Shown here one piece after another: positions 39,616-49,151 of a stretch of 64,000 bases of DNA. Position numbers and translations under genes: made by a program. The notes beneath the pieces were generated by a model, which was not told where the DNA came from, made no database searches, and worked only from the letters and a program-made list of their open reading frames with translations. This stretch comes from Tritrichomonas musculus (taxonomy: Eukaryota > Parabasalia > Tritrichomonadida > Tritrichomonadidae). The stretch is from the NCBI GenBank assembly GCA_039105265.1, contig JAPFFF010000004.1, positions 3,658,001 through 3,722,000 on the forward strand. Reading direction: 5' to 3'. Within the stretch, counting starts at the first letter, position 1. Each line of letters opens with the position of its first letter.

Positions 39616-40763
39616 ACTTTTTTTTCAAACCATCAGTATATAACTTGATAAAAATGATATTGCTTTTTTCTTTATTTTTTTATGAAGAATTTACAAATAT
39701 CAGTTGGGCGGAGAAAATGAATCACACAGAACATCCACCAGGTTTCATTTTATGCTATGCCCCATGGTGTTCTCATTGTAAATTATCATTACCTGCCTTT
39801 CGCCAGTTTTCAGAAAAGTATAAAAATGATAAACGAATAATGCTTGGTACTATTGATTGCCCATCATATAGAGATTTATGCGATGCTCTTCAAGTTGACG
39901 GATATCCTACTTATTTAATTTCATATCAAAATGAAACTAGTGAAATTTGGCTTAATCATGATATTAAATCATACGAAAAAAATGTTCAGCGACTTATTAA
40001 CTTATATGAAAATAAATATTTTATTCAAGATAATACTCAGCTTGAAAAATATCCTCTTTATGAATTTACTTTTCAAAAAGATGATAAAAGGTCGTTTGAT
40101 TGCGCTGTTGAAGCTATTAGTTCTTCTGACATTTATTTGGAACCGTCATATTCAATGAAATATGGTGATAACAATTCATTAGTTGCAAAACTTTCAAAAA
40201 ATGTCGAAGTTACAATGGATGCTGAATTTACAACAAATAACATCCGCCAATTTTTAAATGAATATCAACATGCTTATTTTGGTAAATGGAGTTTTAGATC
40301 AATTCAAAGAATTAAAAGAAGATTTATATTATTTGCTACAGATTATAATGGAAAAGATGATCAAAACGTCATTCAAAAATATCAATCATATTTTGAAAAA
40401 TATAGTGAACAGTTTGTATGGGGAAACTCGATATCTATTAAAAGGAAAAAGTTTAATGAAATATTTAATTTAACTAAAGCAGACTATCCAGTTGCTATTG
40501 TTATATTTCCTGGAAGATTTCCCAGATACACGAAAGTAATAAATGTTAATGACCAACAGGAGATTGAAAAAGTTTTATATGAAAATTCTGATAATTTAGA
40601 ACTACAAAGACTGAATGAATCCGCACCATTTAATAATTCATTCCGTACCACGATGATTATTGCTGGTTGCTTTATAATATTTATAGCAATTTTATTAATT
40701 ATAGCTGTATATCTTTATACCAAATACTCAAATGATGAACAAAATAATGCCAAAATAGACTAA
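39609..40763 (+). CDS. Membrane-anchored thioredoxin/PDI-like protein
   Basis: 384 residues from the first ATG. The ATG at 39,654 (Met16, MILLFSLFFYEEFTNIS) is more convincing, because it begins directly with a signal-peptide-like hydrophobic core. A thioredoxin domain follows with C-S-H-C (Cys54, Cys57, in APWCSHCK), the DCPSYRDLC strand and the cis-Pro region GYPTYLI. The middle 200 residues lack a second CxxC and look like degenerate thioredoxin folds. A single membrane helix (about 348-369, MIIAGCFIIFIAILLIIAVY) precedes a short cytoplasmic tail. This is the plan of TMX/PDI-type oxidoreductases of the endoplasmic reticulum, which form or exchange disulfides in secreted proteins. Confidence 0.85.
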   Translation: MGNFFFKPSVYNLIKMILLFSLFFYEEFTNISWAEKMNHTEHPPGFILCYAPWCSHCKLSLPAFRQFSEKYKNDKRIMLGTIDCPSYRDLCDALQVDGYPTYLISYQNETSEIWLNHDIKSYEKNVQRLINLYENKYFIQDNTQLEKYPLYEFTFQKDDKRSFDCAVEAISSSDIYLEPSYSMKYGDNNSLVAKLSKNVEVTMDAEFTTNNIRQFLNEYQHAYFGKWSFRSIQRIKRRFILFATDYNGKDDQNVIQKYQSYFEKYSEQFVWGNSISIKRKKFNEIFNLTKADYPVAIVIFPGRFPRYTKVINVNDQQEIEKVLYENSDNLELQRLNESAPFNNSFRTTMIIAGCFIIFIAILLIIAVYLYTKYSNDEQNNAKID

Positions 40764-41229
40764 TCAAATTAGTTATGATACCAGTTTTTGGTAATCGGTA
40801 TAACTTTAAAATCATTGCAATTGTTTGTTTAAATCAACTAAATAAATGCTTTTATTATTTTAGTATAAATTCCAAGAACTTTTTTTTATTTCGATCAAAA
40901 TAAATATTTTAGTGAATTTAAATGACATATGATGTGCGACTGTCAAACAACATTTAAACCAAACAAATAAATACCTGTTTTTTTTTTTTTTTTTATAAAA
41001 TAAAAGAATGAATGATCTTTTAATCAGATTATGCCTTGCCATTTTAATATTTTTCAATCATCTAATAATAAAATTAAAATGTTGGCAGAAAAATGTATAT
41101 GCTATGAGAGATATTGCTACTTTAAAGTAGAAAAAAAGCGTTTATTTGTTATTGAATTTTTAAAAGAAAAAGTTTCCATCGTCTTATCAATTTTTTTGAA
41201 TAATTTACTTAAAAAGTTTTAATGAAAAG
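40764..41229. other. Intergenic spacer
   Basis: AT-rich with a T-run at about 40,979-40,994. A 63-codon frame at 41,031-41,222 is not supported. ACTTAAAAAGTTTTAATG lies just before the next gene. Confidence 0.4.
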
Positions 41230-42420
41230 ATGATTGATATCAATGATTTAGAGGAACAACTAAATCAAGCGATTGAAGATTGCGATTTTCAATATGCTCA
41301 ACAAATCAAAGATCAAATCGAAGAAATGAAACAAACTGAAAATAATGCAACTGCTACCCAATACGTCCAATCTTTTCAACAATTAACAGATGAATGCCAA
41401 ACGAATCTCGAAGAAGAGATAAATAGTCTTGATGAGAGTATAAGTAACCAGGAAATACTTATTAGACGAAAAGTTAGCACTATTTTTCATGAACTTCAAG
41501 TTAAACATGTTGAAGTTTTACTTCATATTGAAAAAGAAAATTTATTTAGATTCGCTAAAGAACAATTTAGAGTTATTCCAGAAGTTATTGAGATTCGCGA
41601 GCAAGCCAAACTTGCTGCACGCAATATGGAATACAAAACCGCCATATTAATGAAAGAAAGATCAGATATAGTCGAAGAGGAAGAGCTTCAAAAACGAGAA
41701 GAAAATGTCACAAGCCAATTTAATTCGCGCAGAACAGTAGTTCTAAATAAGCAAAAAGAGGAAATCAAAGCTCTTACGAATCAATTAAATATAGCACTTT
41801 ACAATCTTCAAAAGAGGAAGGAATTTGAACTTGGTAAAATATATCAAATGTATCGAAAAAATCTTAAAGAATCTTATGATAATATAAAATTTTTTATTTC
41901 ATCAATCAAAGACACAAATTTACGAAATCAGTGCCTTTCCACATGCTCTAAAATATATAAAGAGAAGATGGCTGAAGCATTTCCATCAGAAAGTCAACAG
42001 ATGTCTTTTTACCCACAAAAAGCATCATCACCTTCGAAATCACAATCGCAGGCCTCTTCATCAAGACCTCAATCACAACTTTCTTCATCAAATCTCAGCA
42101 ATTGCTCAAATGATCTCCCACCAGGCTCACCTATTTCATCAAAATCCCAAACTTCAAATCAGAAAAAAATCAACAGTCCTTCAAAAAGCACTAGATCACC
42201 AAAGCCGACCAAATCACCTTCATCAAATCAGCAAATTCCGGAATCATCTGCAGTTTCTGGTCAACAAAATACTCAAAAATATACAAAATCTCGTATACCA
42301 ACAAAATCAAATTCATCAAAGCCGATCAAATCTACGTCACATACTTCACCTAAAACTTCAAAACCTCAAAAACCATCAAAAATTCCGAGTATAAATTCTC
42401 CAAGAAGAGCAAAAAAATGA
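41230..42420 (+). CDS. Coiled-coil protein with Ser/Pro/Lys-rich tail
   Basis: 396 residues. The first 15 to 45 residues form a UVR-like helical hairpin (LEEQLNQAIEDCDFQYAQQI), which recurs at about 130-150 (EQAKLAARNMEYKTAILMKE). Long coiled coil continues to about residue 240. From about 255 to the end the protein is Ser/Pro/Gln/Lys-rich, with SPSKS, SRPQSQ and KPxKSPS repeats, and very basic, so it is probably disordered and phosphorylated. Similar proteins with a helical N-terminus and basic Ser/Pro tail are numerous in trichomonads. Microtubule or membrane-skeleton association would fit such a tail but is not shown. The gene starts 8 bp after ACTTAAAAAGTTTTAATG. Confidence 0.78.
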   Translation: MIDINDLEEQLNQAIEDCDFQYAQQIKDQIEEMKQTENNATATQYVQSFQQLTDECQTNLEEEINSLDESISNQEILIRRKVSTIFHELQVKHVEVLLHIEKENLFRFAKEQFRVIPEVIEIREQAKLAARNMEYKTAILMKERSDIVEEEELQKREENVTSQFNSRRTVVLNKQKEEIKALTNQLNIALYNLQKRKEFELGKIYQMYRKNLKESYDNIKFFISSIKDTNLRNQCLSTCSKIYKEKMAEAFPSESQQMSFYPQKASSPSKSQSQASSSRPQSQLSSSNLSNCSNDLPPGSPISSKSQTSNQKKINSPSKSTRSPKPTKSPSSNQQIPESSAVSGQQNTQKYTKSRIPTKSNSSKPIKSTSHTSPKTSKPQKPSKIPSINSPRRAKK

Positions 42421-43046
42421 AAAGCGTTTTTTAATGTGATTCATGGCTGTTTTGTTTAATAAAATACTATATGTTTTATTTTCATTCAATATATTCTTCA
42501 CTTAATTTTTTATTTAAATCAAATCTACATTCAATATACTCAAAAGAGCTAATTACTGTATTTTATAGGAACTGTAAAACAAACAATAAATAGCGACTTT
42601 CTTTTTTTATGATAATTAAATTAATGATCAAGTTGATAAAACTGTAAAATTGTAAAAAAAATTGATTTTGATTATACAATTTCCCAAATGAAGCATGCAT
42701 TACTAAATAGCACTTAGTGCAAGACTTTTTTTACAATTTTACACTTATGATCTTTAAATTTGAAATCTTTTGACAGTTTTAATTCAAAAAGCTGTATATA
42801 ATTATTTGTTTTCAATTATTAACAACTATTTATCTGTAGAATGGCTAGTTATTTTTCGATTAATTTAGATTTTAAGATATAAAATATATTTTTAGGCATA
42901 AAAAGATTGAGAAATAAATAAAAAAATTCCTTTTCAACCGAGAAATAATTATTTTTTATACTATTTAATTGAAACTTATATCAATTCAATCTATTTCAGA
43001 AAAATTCTCGTTAATAATTTTTGATTATTTCTTCTTTTTACTTAAC
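42421..43046. other. Intergenic spacer and presumed leader of the phosphodiesterase gene
   Basis: AT-rich. The in-frame extension from 42,969 is considered part of the leader. Repeated words with ACTGTAAAA/TTTTACAGT and TTTTACA occur at 42,575-42,745. No gene. Confidence 0.4.
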
Positions 43047-46000
43047 ATGTTTTCACATTATGGGATAGATTCTCGAAAAGGACGTGATGCTATCTACACA
43101 AAAAATCGTTTAACTAATAAAAATCCAAAATCTAAAAAAGCTCATATGCTTATATCATATTCGACTAATCCAAATCAAGAACTTCAGCCATTATCTGGGC
43201 TTTCCAAAGATACGAAATATAATACTTTATCACCAAACGAAAGAGTGAATCGTCTTTTTGATAAATTAATAACATCAATTCAGATTGAACCTTTTGCATC
43301 TTGTCTTGAAAAAGCATCACAACAGCTTTTTAACTCACTTTCTGCAACAGTTTGGATTATGGATTATAAGAATTATCAGTTATTATCGCCGACCAAAGGA
43401 ATATTAATTGATCATAATAAAGGAATAATTGGAACTTGCTTTTCTCAACAAAAAATTATTAGCTGTCAAAAACCATCTGATCATCCAGATTTTGATGTTT
43501 CAGTAGATTCATTAACAAACTCAACATTATACATTCCTATTCTTAAATCTTTTAACCAAAATGATGATGTATTCGGTATAATTGCTATTTATGCATCTTC
43601 TACGGGAAATGATAATTCAGCTAATAATGATAGTATAATATCAAGTTTTTCGGAAGAAGATATTCAAGTTGCAGAATTATTTTCAAAAAAACTTACTCAA
43701 TATTCACATTTCTTTACAGTTAAATCTTTTGATAATCAAATTATTACTGATCTTTCTTCCCCTTCAGAGGTTTCTATCTTAGATATCGAAAAAAAGTTAT
43801 GTAGGGCTTTCAATTCACGAAGCATAGAATTATGGAAAACTGACATATTTAATACAAGTTACATGCGTTATGACACACAGAATGACCAATTTGTGGAAAT
43901 TGAAGGAGAACCCGGCGTTGTATCAATCGCATTAAATCGAAATCATTCTGCAAATATACAGAATGTTCTTCACTCACCAGAATACAGAGCTGAAATAGAT
44001 GGATCACAGCCAGAAGCAGTATTAATGGAACCCATCAAAGTTAACAGCAACAGTTATGCAATTATTGTTCGACGATCAAATAAATCATCAAAACCAGTTC
44101 TTTCCACAGACTTTAAATCTACTGGACCCCAAATCAACGATTCATCCTTTTCATTTCATGAAGAACTTCTCATTAAGAAACTTTCGCCATTTATATCAAA
44201 TATATTAATTGATAAATTTGCTGATAATGATGATTATGGCAAAGATCAGATACAAATTAAAGGAGGAACTCTTTTTGGACAATCAGCTAATTTTGCGCAG
44301 CGTCTTAAAGCACTTTTGGAAGTTGCCGAAATTATCTCTGGAGTTCTGGATATAGAAGTTTTAATTGGTACCATTATGGAACGTAGCTGCTCACTTCTCA
44401 ATGCTGAGAGATGCTCACTTTTCCTTGTTGATTTAGTTAAGAAAGAATTAGTTACAAGATTTCATGGTGGTCTTAAAAAATCTATTAGATTGCCCATTGG
44501 ACGAGGAATAGTTGGTCATACAGCAACTACTGGCAATATAGTTAACATTACAGATGCCTATTCAGATCCACGATTTGATAAGCAAGTTGATCTAAAAACA
44601 GGATTCAAGACCAAAACGATTTTAACTGTTCCAATTTATAACAACCGAGGTGAAATAGCCGGAGTTACCGAAGTCATCAACAAGATCGATGGAGGAACTT
44701 TTGATGAAGGAGATATCAAAATGATGATGGCTTTTAACGTCTTTTGCGGCATTTCTTTAGATAATGCCAAACTTTATCAATCGTCACTCAACCTTACCAG
44801 ACAACTTCGAGGTTTTGTTGAAATGTCATCAGCTCTCAACAAGACCAAAAACATTCATGCTGTTTTAGAAGAAATTTTAACTTCTGCCAAAGAAGTCATT
44901 AACGCCTCAAGAGCCACAATTTTCATGTGCGAAAATGAGTCAATTGGAATTACAATGGCAAATTCAAACTCAACTACAAAATTATTGCCATTTGTTAACC
45001 TTGGCTCTTCAATTGCTCATGGAACGATATTTGCAGACGATATAGTTGAAATGAAGCAGCCAAAAGTTTTTACAAAACAAGAAATATTTTATAAAATTAA
45101 TGAAGCTTCAGGAGCTGCAATGGATGGACTTTATGGAGGTGAATCTGACAACAAAAAATTAAATGCTTCAACATTATCAAGAGCAACTTCATTTTTAATT
45201 AGCGATGATTCACAGAATCAACAAAATCCGTTATTAAGTGCATCAAATTTGAATAACGATGACTTCCCGTTTGATTACGTATGCGGAATTCCGATGATAT
45301 CGAGTAGTCAAAAAGTAATGGGAGTAATGGAACTTTGTTGTACTGGTAAAATCTTGAATGAAGATTTAAAGCTTCTTGATTGTTATGCTGTTTTTGCTGC
45401 TGTTTCAATTGAACGTTCCGAATTGCAGGAAATCGCCAATCTTGGCAAAATTGAAGTCCAAATGAATCAATATTTGACTCAGGAAGAAAGAAAAACGTTC
45501 GAAGTGCCAACGAAGATGCAAATTGAAAAGGAAAAATTGGATGGTTTATTCACGATCGCTTTTGACGCAGTCGCTTGGGACGGTATCGGCCACTTCAAAG
45601 TTCTTTGGGCGATAGCTGACACTTTTGATTTATTGAAAGAGTTCAAAATTCCAAATGAAAAGTGGTTTAGATTCTTATTGGAAATTTCACAAACGTATAA
45701 AAAAGTGCCATACCATAATTGGCGCCATGCAGTTGATGTAACTCAATTTGTAACGTATCAAATCAAATTAACTCATCTTGAAGAAAGATTAACAAAATTC
45801 GAATTACTAGGATTTATAGTGGCCGCTATTTGTCACGATGCAAATCACGACGGATTTACAAACGTGTTCAACGAAAAAGCTGAGACTCCACTTGGTATAT
45901 TATATAAAAATCAAAGTGTTATGGAGACTCATCATTGTACAGTCGCTATAACTGTCATAAGTAAAGAAGATTGTAACATATTTAGCGAATTAGATGCAGA

Positions 46001-46484
46001 ACAAAACAAAAATATGTGGAATTTAATTATTCAATTAATCTTGATAACTGATATGGCAAAACACTTCGACTTTCTGAAAATGGTTAATGGAGATATTGAT
46101 AAAGATGGCCCATATGATGAATCAGATGCTCAGAACAGGCTGAAAATAATGCAATGCATTTTGAAATGCGGTGATATTTCTAATGTTTCGAGACCATTTG
46201 AATTGGCTGACAAATGGTGCGATGTACTTTGTGAAGAATTCTTTAGACAGGGAGATTTAGAATTGGCATCTGGAATGGAATATACATCTCCATTGAATGA
46301 TAGGGAACATTTAGATAAACCCAAATCACAGATTGGCTTTTATACATTTGTTTGCTTGCCACTCTACCAAACTGCTGCTAGAGTTTATCCTGCTCTTGAA
46401 GCAAACGTTAATCAAGTTCAATCTAACTTGAAAATTTGGAAATCTCATATTGAAGAAAAAAATGACGCAGAAGAAAAAAAGTGA
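43047..46484 (+). CDS. GAF-domain 3',5'-cyclic nucleotide phosphodiesterase
   Basis: 1,145 residues from Met27 (43,047, MFSHYGIDSRKGRDA). The upstream Met at 42,969 adds an AT-rich, hydrophobic leader of 26 residues that I do not trust. Numbered from the upstream Met, two clear GAF domains lie at about 450-600 (IEVLIGTIMERSCSLLNAERC) and 615-815 (HAVLEEILTSAKEVINASRA). Weaker GAF-like segments lie at about 80-225 and 245-400. The catalytic PDEase I domain occupies 860-1,160, with Y-H-N-W-R-H-A (about 915), C-H-D-A-N-H-D-G (about 954) and the later D-I-S-N-V motif. These His/Asp residues bind the two metals that hydrolyse cAMP or cGMP. GAF domains in class I enzymes bind cyclic nucleotide and regulate activity. 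Soluble, no membrane segment. Confidence 0.92.
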   Translation: MFSHYGIDSRKGRDAIYTKNRLTNKNPKSKKAHMLISYSTNPNQELQPLSGLSKDTKYNTLSPNERVNRLFDKLITSIQIEPFASCLEKASQQLFNSLSATVWIMDYKNYQLLSPTKGILIDHNKGIIGTCFSQQKIISCQKPSDHPDFDVSVDSLTNSTLYIPILKSFNQNDDVFGIIAIYASSTGNDNSANNDSIISSFSEEDIQVAELFSKKLTQYSHFFTVKSFDNQIITDLSSPSEVSILDIEKKLCRAFNSRSIELWKTDIFNTSYMRYDTQNDQFVEIEGEPGVVSIALNRNHSANIQNVLHSPEYRAEIDGSQPEAVLMEPIKVNSNSYAIIVRRSNKSSKPVLSTDFKSTGPQINDSSFSFHEELLIKKLSPFISNILIDKFADNDDYGKDQIQIKGGTLFGQSANFAQRLKALLEVAEIISGVLDIEVLIGTIMERSCSLLNAERCSLFLVDLVKKELVTRFHGGLKKSIRLPIGRGIVGHTATTGNIVNITDAYSDPRFDKQVDLKTGFKTKTILTVPIYNNRGEIAGVTEVINKIDGGTFDEGDIKMMMAFNVFCGISLDNAKLYQSSLNLTRQLRGFVEMSSALNKTKNIHAVLEEILTSAKEVINASRATIFMCENESIGITMANSNSTTKLLPFVNLGSSIAHGTIFADDIVEMKQPKVFTKQEIFYKINEASGAAMDGLYGGESDNKKLNASTLSRATSFLISDDSQNQQNPLLSASNLNNDDFPFDYVCGIPMISSSQKVMGVMELCCTGKILNEDLKLLDCYAVFAAVSIERSELQEIANLGKIEVQMNQYLTQEERKTFEVPTKMQIEKEKLDGLFTIAFDAVAWDGIGHFKVLWAIADTFDLLKEFKIPNEKWFRFLLEISQTYKKVPYHNWRHAVDVTQFVTYQIKLTHLEERLTKFELLGFIVAAICHDANHDGFTNVFNEKAETPLGILYKNQSVMETHHCTVAITVISKEDCNIFSELDAEQNKNMWNLIIQLILITDMAKHFDFLKMVNGDIDKDGPYDESDAQNRLKIMQCILKCGDISNVSRPFELADKWCDVLCEEFFRQGDLELASGMEYTSPLNDREHLDKPKSQIGFYTFVCLPLYQTAARVYPALEANVNQVQSNLKIWKSHIEEKNDAEEKK

Positions 46485-46797
46485 GTTAAGGGAAAAACTC
46501 ATATATGTTTATTTATTTTATATTTAAAATAAATTTGTATTTTTATATTTTTTTTTTTATCTCTTTATAAGTAAACTTTACACGTGTAAAATTACGGTTT
46601 CTAAGAATTTATTTCAAATATTGAATGATTTATTTTTTACAAGCGAAAATTAAAAATACAAATGAACAAACCTAACTTTAAAATATGAAGTCTTGAAATA
46701 GAAAAATGCTAATAACAAATAATTTTATTAATAAATAAATAATAACATGCTTTCCATAATTGACGCTTTGCATTATCACATGGCTTTACCAATAGAT
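46485..46797. other. Convergent 3' spacer
   Basis: AT-rich and non-coding, between the phosphodiesterase and kinase genes. A small TTTACACGTGTAAA palindrome lies at 46,576-46,589. Confidence 0.45.
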
Positions 46798-47961
46798 TCA
46801 TAAATTAATATAAGCCATTTCAATAAGCTTATTTAAATTAAAAGCAAAGTCGCTTCGATTCATAATACAATCATCAATATTATCGGACAAATGAGTAATT
46901 TTTTCATGAAGAGCTTCTTCCACATGGTTTTTTGAGAAATCATTCGATGTACGTCTACTTCTCATATGATAACAATTTTTTTGATGCTGAGTTAATGCAA
47001 AATTGAAAGTTAGGCAAGTTGAACTTTTATCGATATGCAGATGATCAATACTACCATTGATTTGCTGAATTAATGCATTACTGTTAACTTGCCTGGGTAT
47101 TTTTAGAGAACTTCTTTTATAATTATCATTTTCGAGTGGAGTTGGCGAAAATAATTGCTTATAATTGATTTGGAAAAGTTTGCTTTGTTTGACAAAAGGA
47201 TGTTCTTTAATTTCATTTAGTGTTATTCTTTGTTCAGGATCCTTGATTAGCATTTTAATAATCAAATCACGAGCTGATGGATCCATAGATGGTGTGAAAT
47301 AAGGCTCATTAGAGCATATAATAAAAGCTAACATATTGATATTTGAATGGTAAAAAGGCAGACATCCTTGAAGAATAGCATATAATATAATTCCAAGGCT
47401 CCATATGTCAGCGGATTTAGTATAATTCTGTCCTGATAAAATTTCAGGAGCACAATAAGGAATAGAACCACAACAAGTTGTCATCATCGTATTTAGAGAA
47501 CTAAATCCAAAATCAATCAATCTAATATGCGCATATTTATCAATCATTATATTTTCTAGCTTCAAATCACGGTGTGAAACATTTTTCTCATGCATGTATT
47601 CCATAACGATAACTAATTGAGAGAATATATTCTGAGCTTCTTCAACTGGCAATCCTTTGTACTGGTTAACATAGTCAAGAGAATTGGTTCCTTCTATGAA
47701 TTCCATTGCTATTATAATCAAATGTTCCGTTTCAATATCAGTAAAGTATTTACATATAAATGGGTGATGCAAAGATTTATGAATATCTATTTCTCTTTTT
47801 AAATATTCTTCATCGTTGAACTTTATAGAAATTTTTAATGCAACTTTCGTTTTCGTTTTTATATAGGTCGCTGTAAAAATATCTGAAAAAGATCCAGATC
47901 CAATTTGTTCAAGATCAGTAAAGATGTCTTGAGGAATTTCATTTAATAAACCAATCTCCAT
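46798..47961 (-). CDS. Serine/threonine protein kinase, CAMK/SNF1-like
   Basis: 387 residues with the catalytic domain first (about 14-268). All key residues are present: glycine loop G-S-G-S-F-S (21-26), Lys43, Glu57 of helix C, H-R-D-L-K-L-E-N (catalytic Asp132), D-F-G (Asp150) and A-P-E (171-173). The activation segment has a CCGSIPYCAPE stretch typical of CAMK/AMPK-related kinases. The HPFVKQSKLF end of the domain agrees. The C-terminal 115 residues carry no known UBA or KA1 motif and are Ser/Asn-rich. Trichomonads have many such kinases, so the pathway cannot be named. The start codon is preceded by AAAAAGTTAAAACTTTTG on the coding strand. Confidence 0.92.
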   Translation of the reverse strand: MEIGLLNEIPQDIFTDLEQIGSGSFSDIFTATYIKTKTKVALKISIKFNDEEYLKREIDIHKSLHHPFICKYFTDIETEHLIIIAMEFIEGTNSLDYVNQYKGLPVEEAQNIFSQLVIVMEYMHEKNVSHRDLKLENIMIDKYAHIRLIDFGFSSLNTMMTTCCGSIPYCAPEILSGQNYTKSADIWSLGIILYAILQGCLPFYHSNINMLAFIICSNEPYFTPSMDPSARDLIIKMLIKDPEQRITLNEIKEHPFVKQSKLFQINYKQLFSPTPLENDNYKRSSLKIPRQVNSNALIQQINGSIDHLHIDKSSTCLTFNFALTQHQKNCYHMRSRRTSNDFSKNHVEEALHEKITHLSDNIDDCIMNRSDFAFNLNKLIEMAYINL

Positions 47962-48547
47962 TTTAAAATAAAAATTTCAAAAGTTTTAACTTTTTCTATT
48001 TTAATAAAATATTAATTTTCTATTAAACTAATAAATTCTTATCACAATAATTCTAACATGATTGAATAAATTGAGAAAGAAGGATATTAGATTTGGATTG
48101 AAAAAGTTCTTTACGATAGAAAAAAGTCCTTTATGGTGAAGTCATTCATTCAAATTTCCATAAAATTAAGAAATAAAATAAATATTAACGATTAAAAAAG
48201 GTATTTATATTTGACCTTTTTTATTTTGGTAAAAGAATATTTCAATCATAATTTTATTGAGAGAATATAAATATAAATATAAAAAATTCAATAAAATATT
48301 TATTTATTTTTTTATTGAATTTTTTTTATAAAATATAACTAGAAATATAATCAAGAAAATAACTTTTATTATAACTCATAAAGAAATCTACTCAGATATA
48401 AAAACATTTTGAGAATAAAATAATTAAATCAAAAAGTTAATACTATTGAATTATTATATCATCTTATTTTCTCAAAAAGTAGATATTTTTTTTATAATGA
48501 TTTATATATTTTGACTATACTCTAAATATATTTCTTTTTAATTATTA
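47962..48547. other. Divergent spacer
   Basis: Very AT-rich, non-coding. CAAAAAGTAGATATT lies about 65 bp before the small frame at 48,548. Confidence 0.4.
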
Positions 48548-48802
48548 ATGAAATTGGAAGATTTTGATCAAAAATTAATAAATTTGAATGAAGCGACAAT
48601 TCTTTTTCCGAGAAATAGATTTTTATTAGATGATTATTTCAAAAGTTTAGAAGCTTATTGTAAATTTAGTTTATGTCCTAATTATCAAAAGCTATACTAC
48701 AAAAAGTATCCAAAAAATGCTAATCATTTGTTTATCCTAGATAACAATATAATTTTTGAATACTTTACAATTCTGAATCAAATTCAAAAAGTAGAAATTT
48801 AA
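48548..48802 (+). CDS. Possible small gene, 84 residues, unknown
   Basis: The frame MKLEDFDQKLINLNEATILF... is rich in aromatic residues with one FPRNRFLLDDYFKSLEAYCK segment. Its composition is more balanced than random frames here, and it is preceded by a CAAAAAGT word as in other genes of the window. There is no homology I can name. It may be a real small protein or a remnant of a longer gene. Confidence 0.35.
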   Translation: MKLEDFDQKLINLNEATILFPRNRFLLDDYFKSLEAYCKFSLCPNYQKLYYKKYPKNANHLFILDNNIIFEYFTILNQIQKVEI

Positions 48803-48873
48803 AAAAAAAATATTCTAAATACGGTATAGATGGTTTCCAATCAGACTGAGCAAGGAGAAGCCTATACGAGAAT

Positions 48874-48921
<48 letters not shown>

Positions 48922-49151
48922 TTTAAAAAGAAATTCTTATTTCGCATGATTCAAAGCCATTTTATTTCTTGTCAGTAATAATAATAATAATAATAAATTG
49001 TTTATAATTCATATTGCCAATAGTTAATTTTATTAATATATATTTCATATCAAAACACTGCTCATTACATTACAATAGAAATAAGTCAATTAAATAAAAT
49101 AATTATGAACAAAACAGCCTATAACTTAATTAAAAAAAAAATAATAATTAA
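48803..49151. other. Spacer with a 41-base T-run
   Basis: The T-run covers 48,876-48,916; an AATAAT run lies at about 48,977-48,994. Read on the minus strand this is the 3' side of the ankyrin gene. No gene. Confidence 0.6.

Noticed and set aside
41031-41222. 63-codon frame before the coiled-coil gene
   Set aside because: The composition is that of spacer DNA and the region holds the presumed promoter of the next gene.
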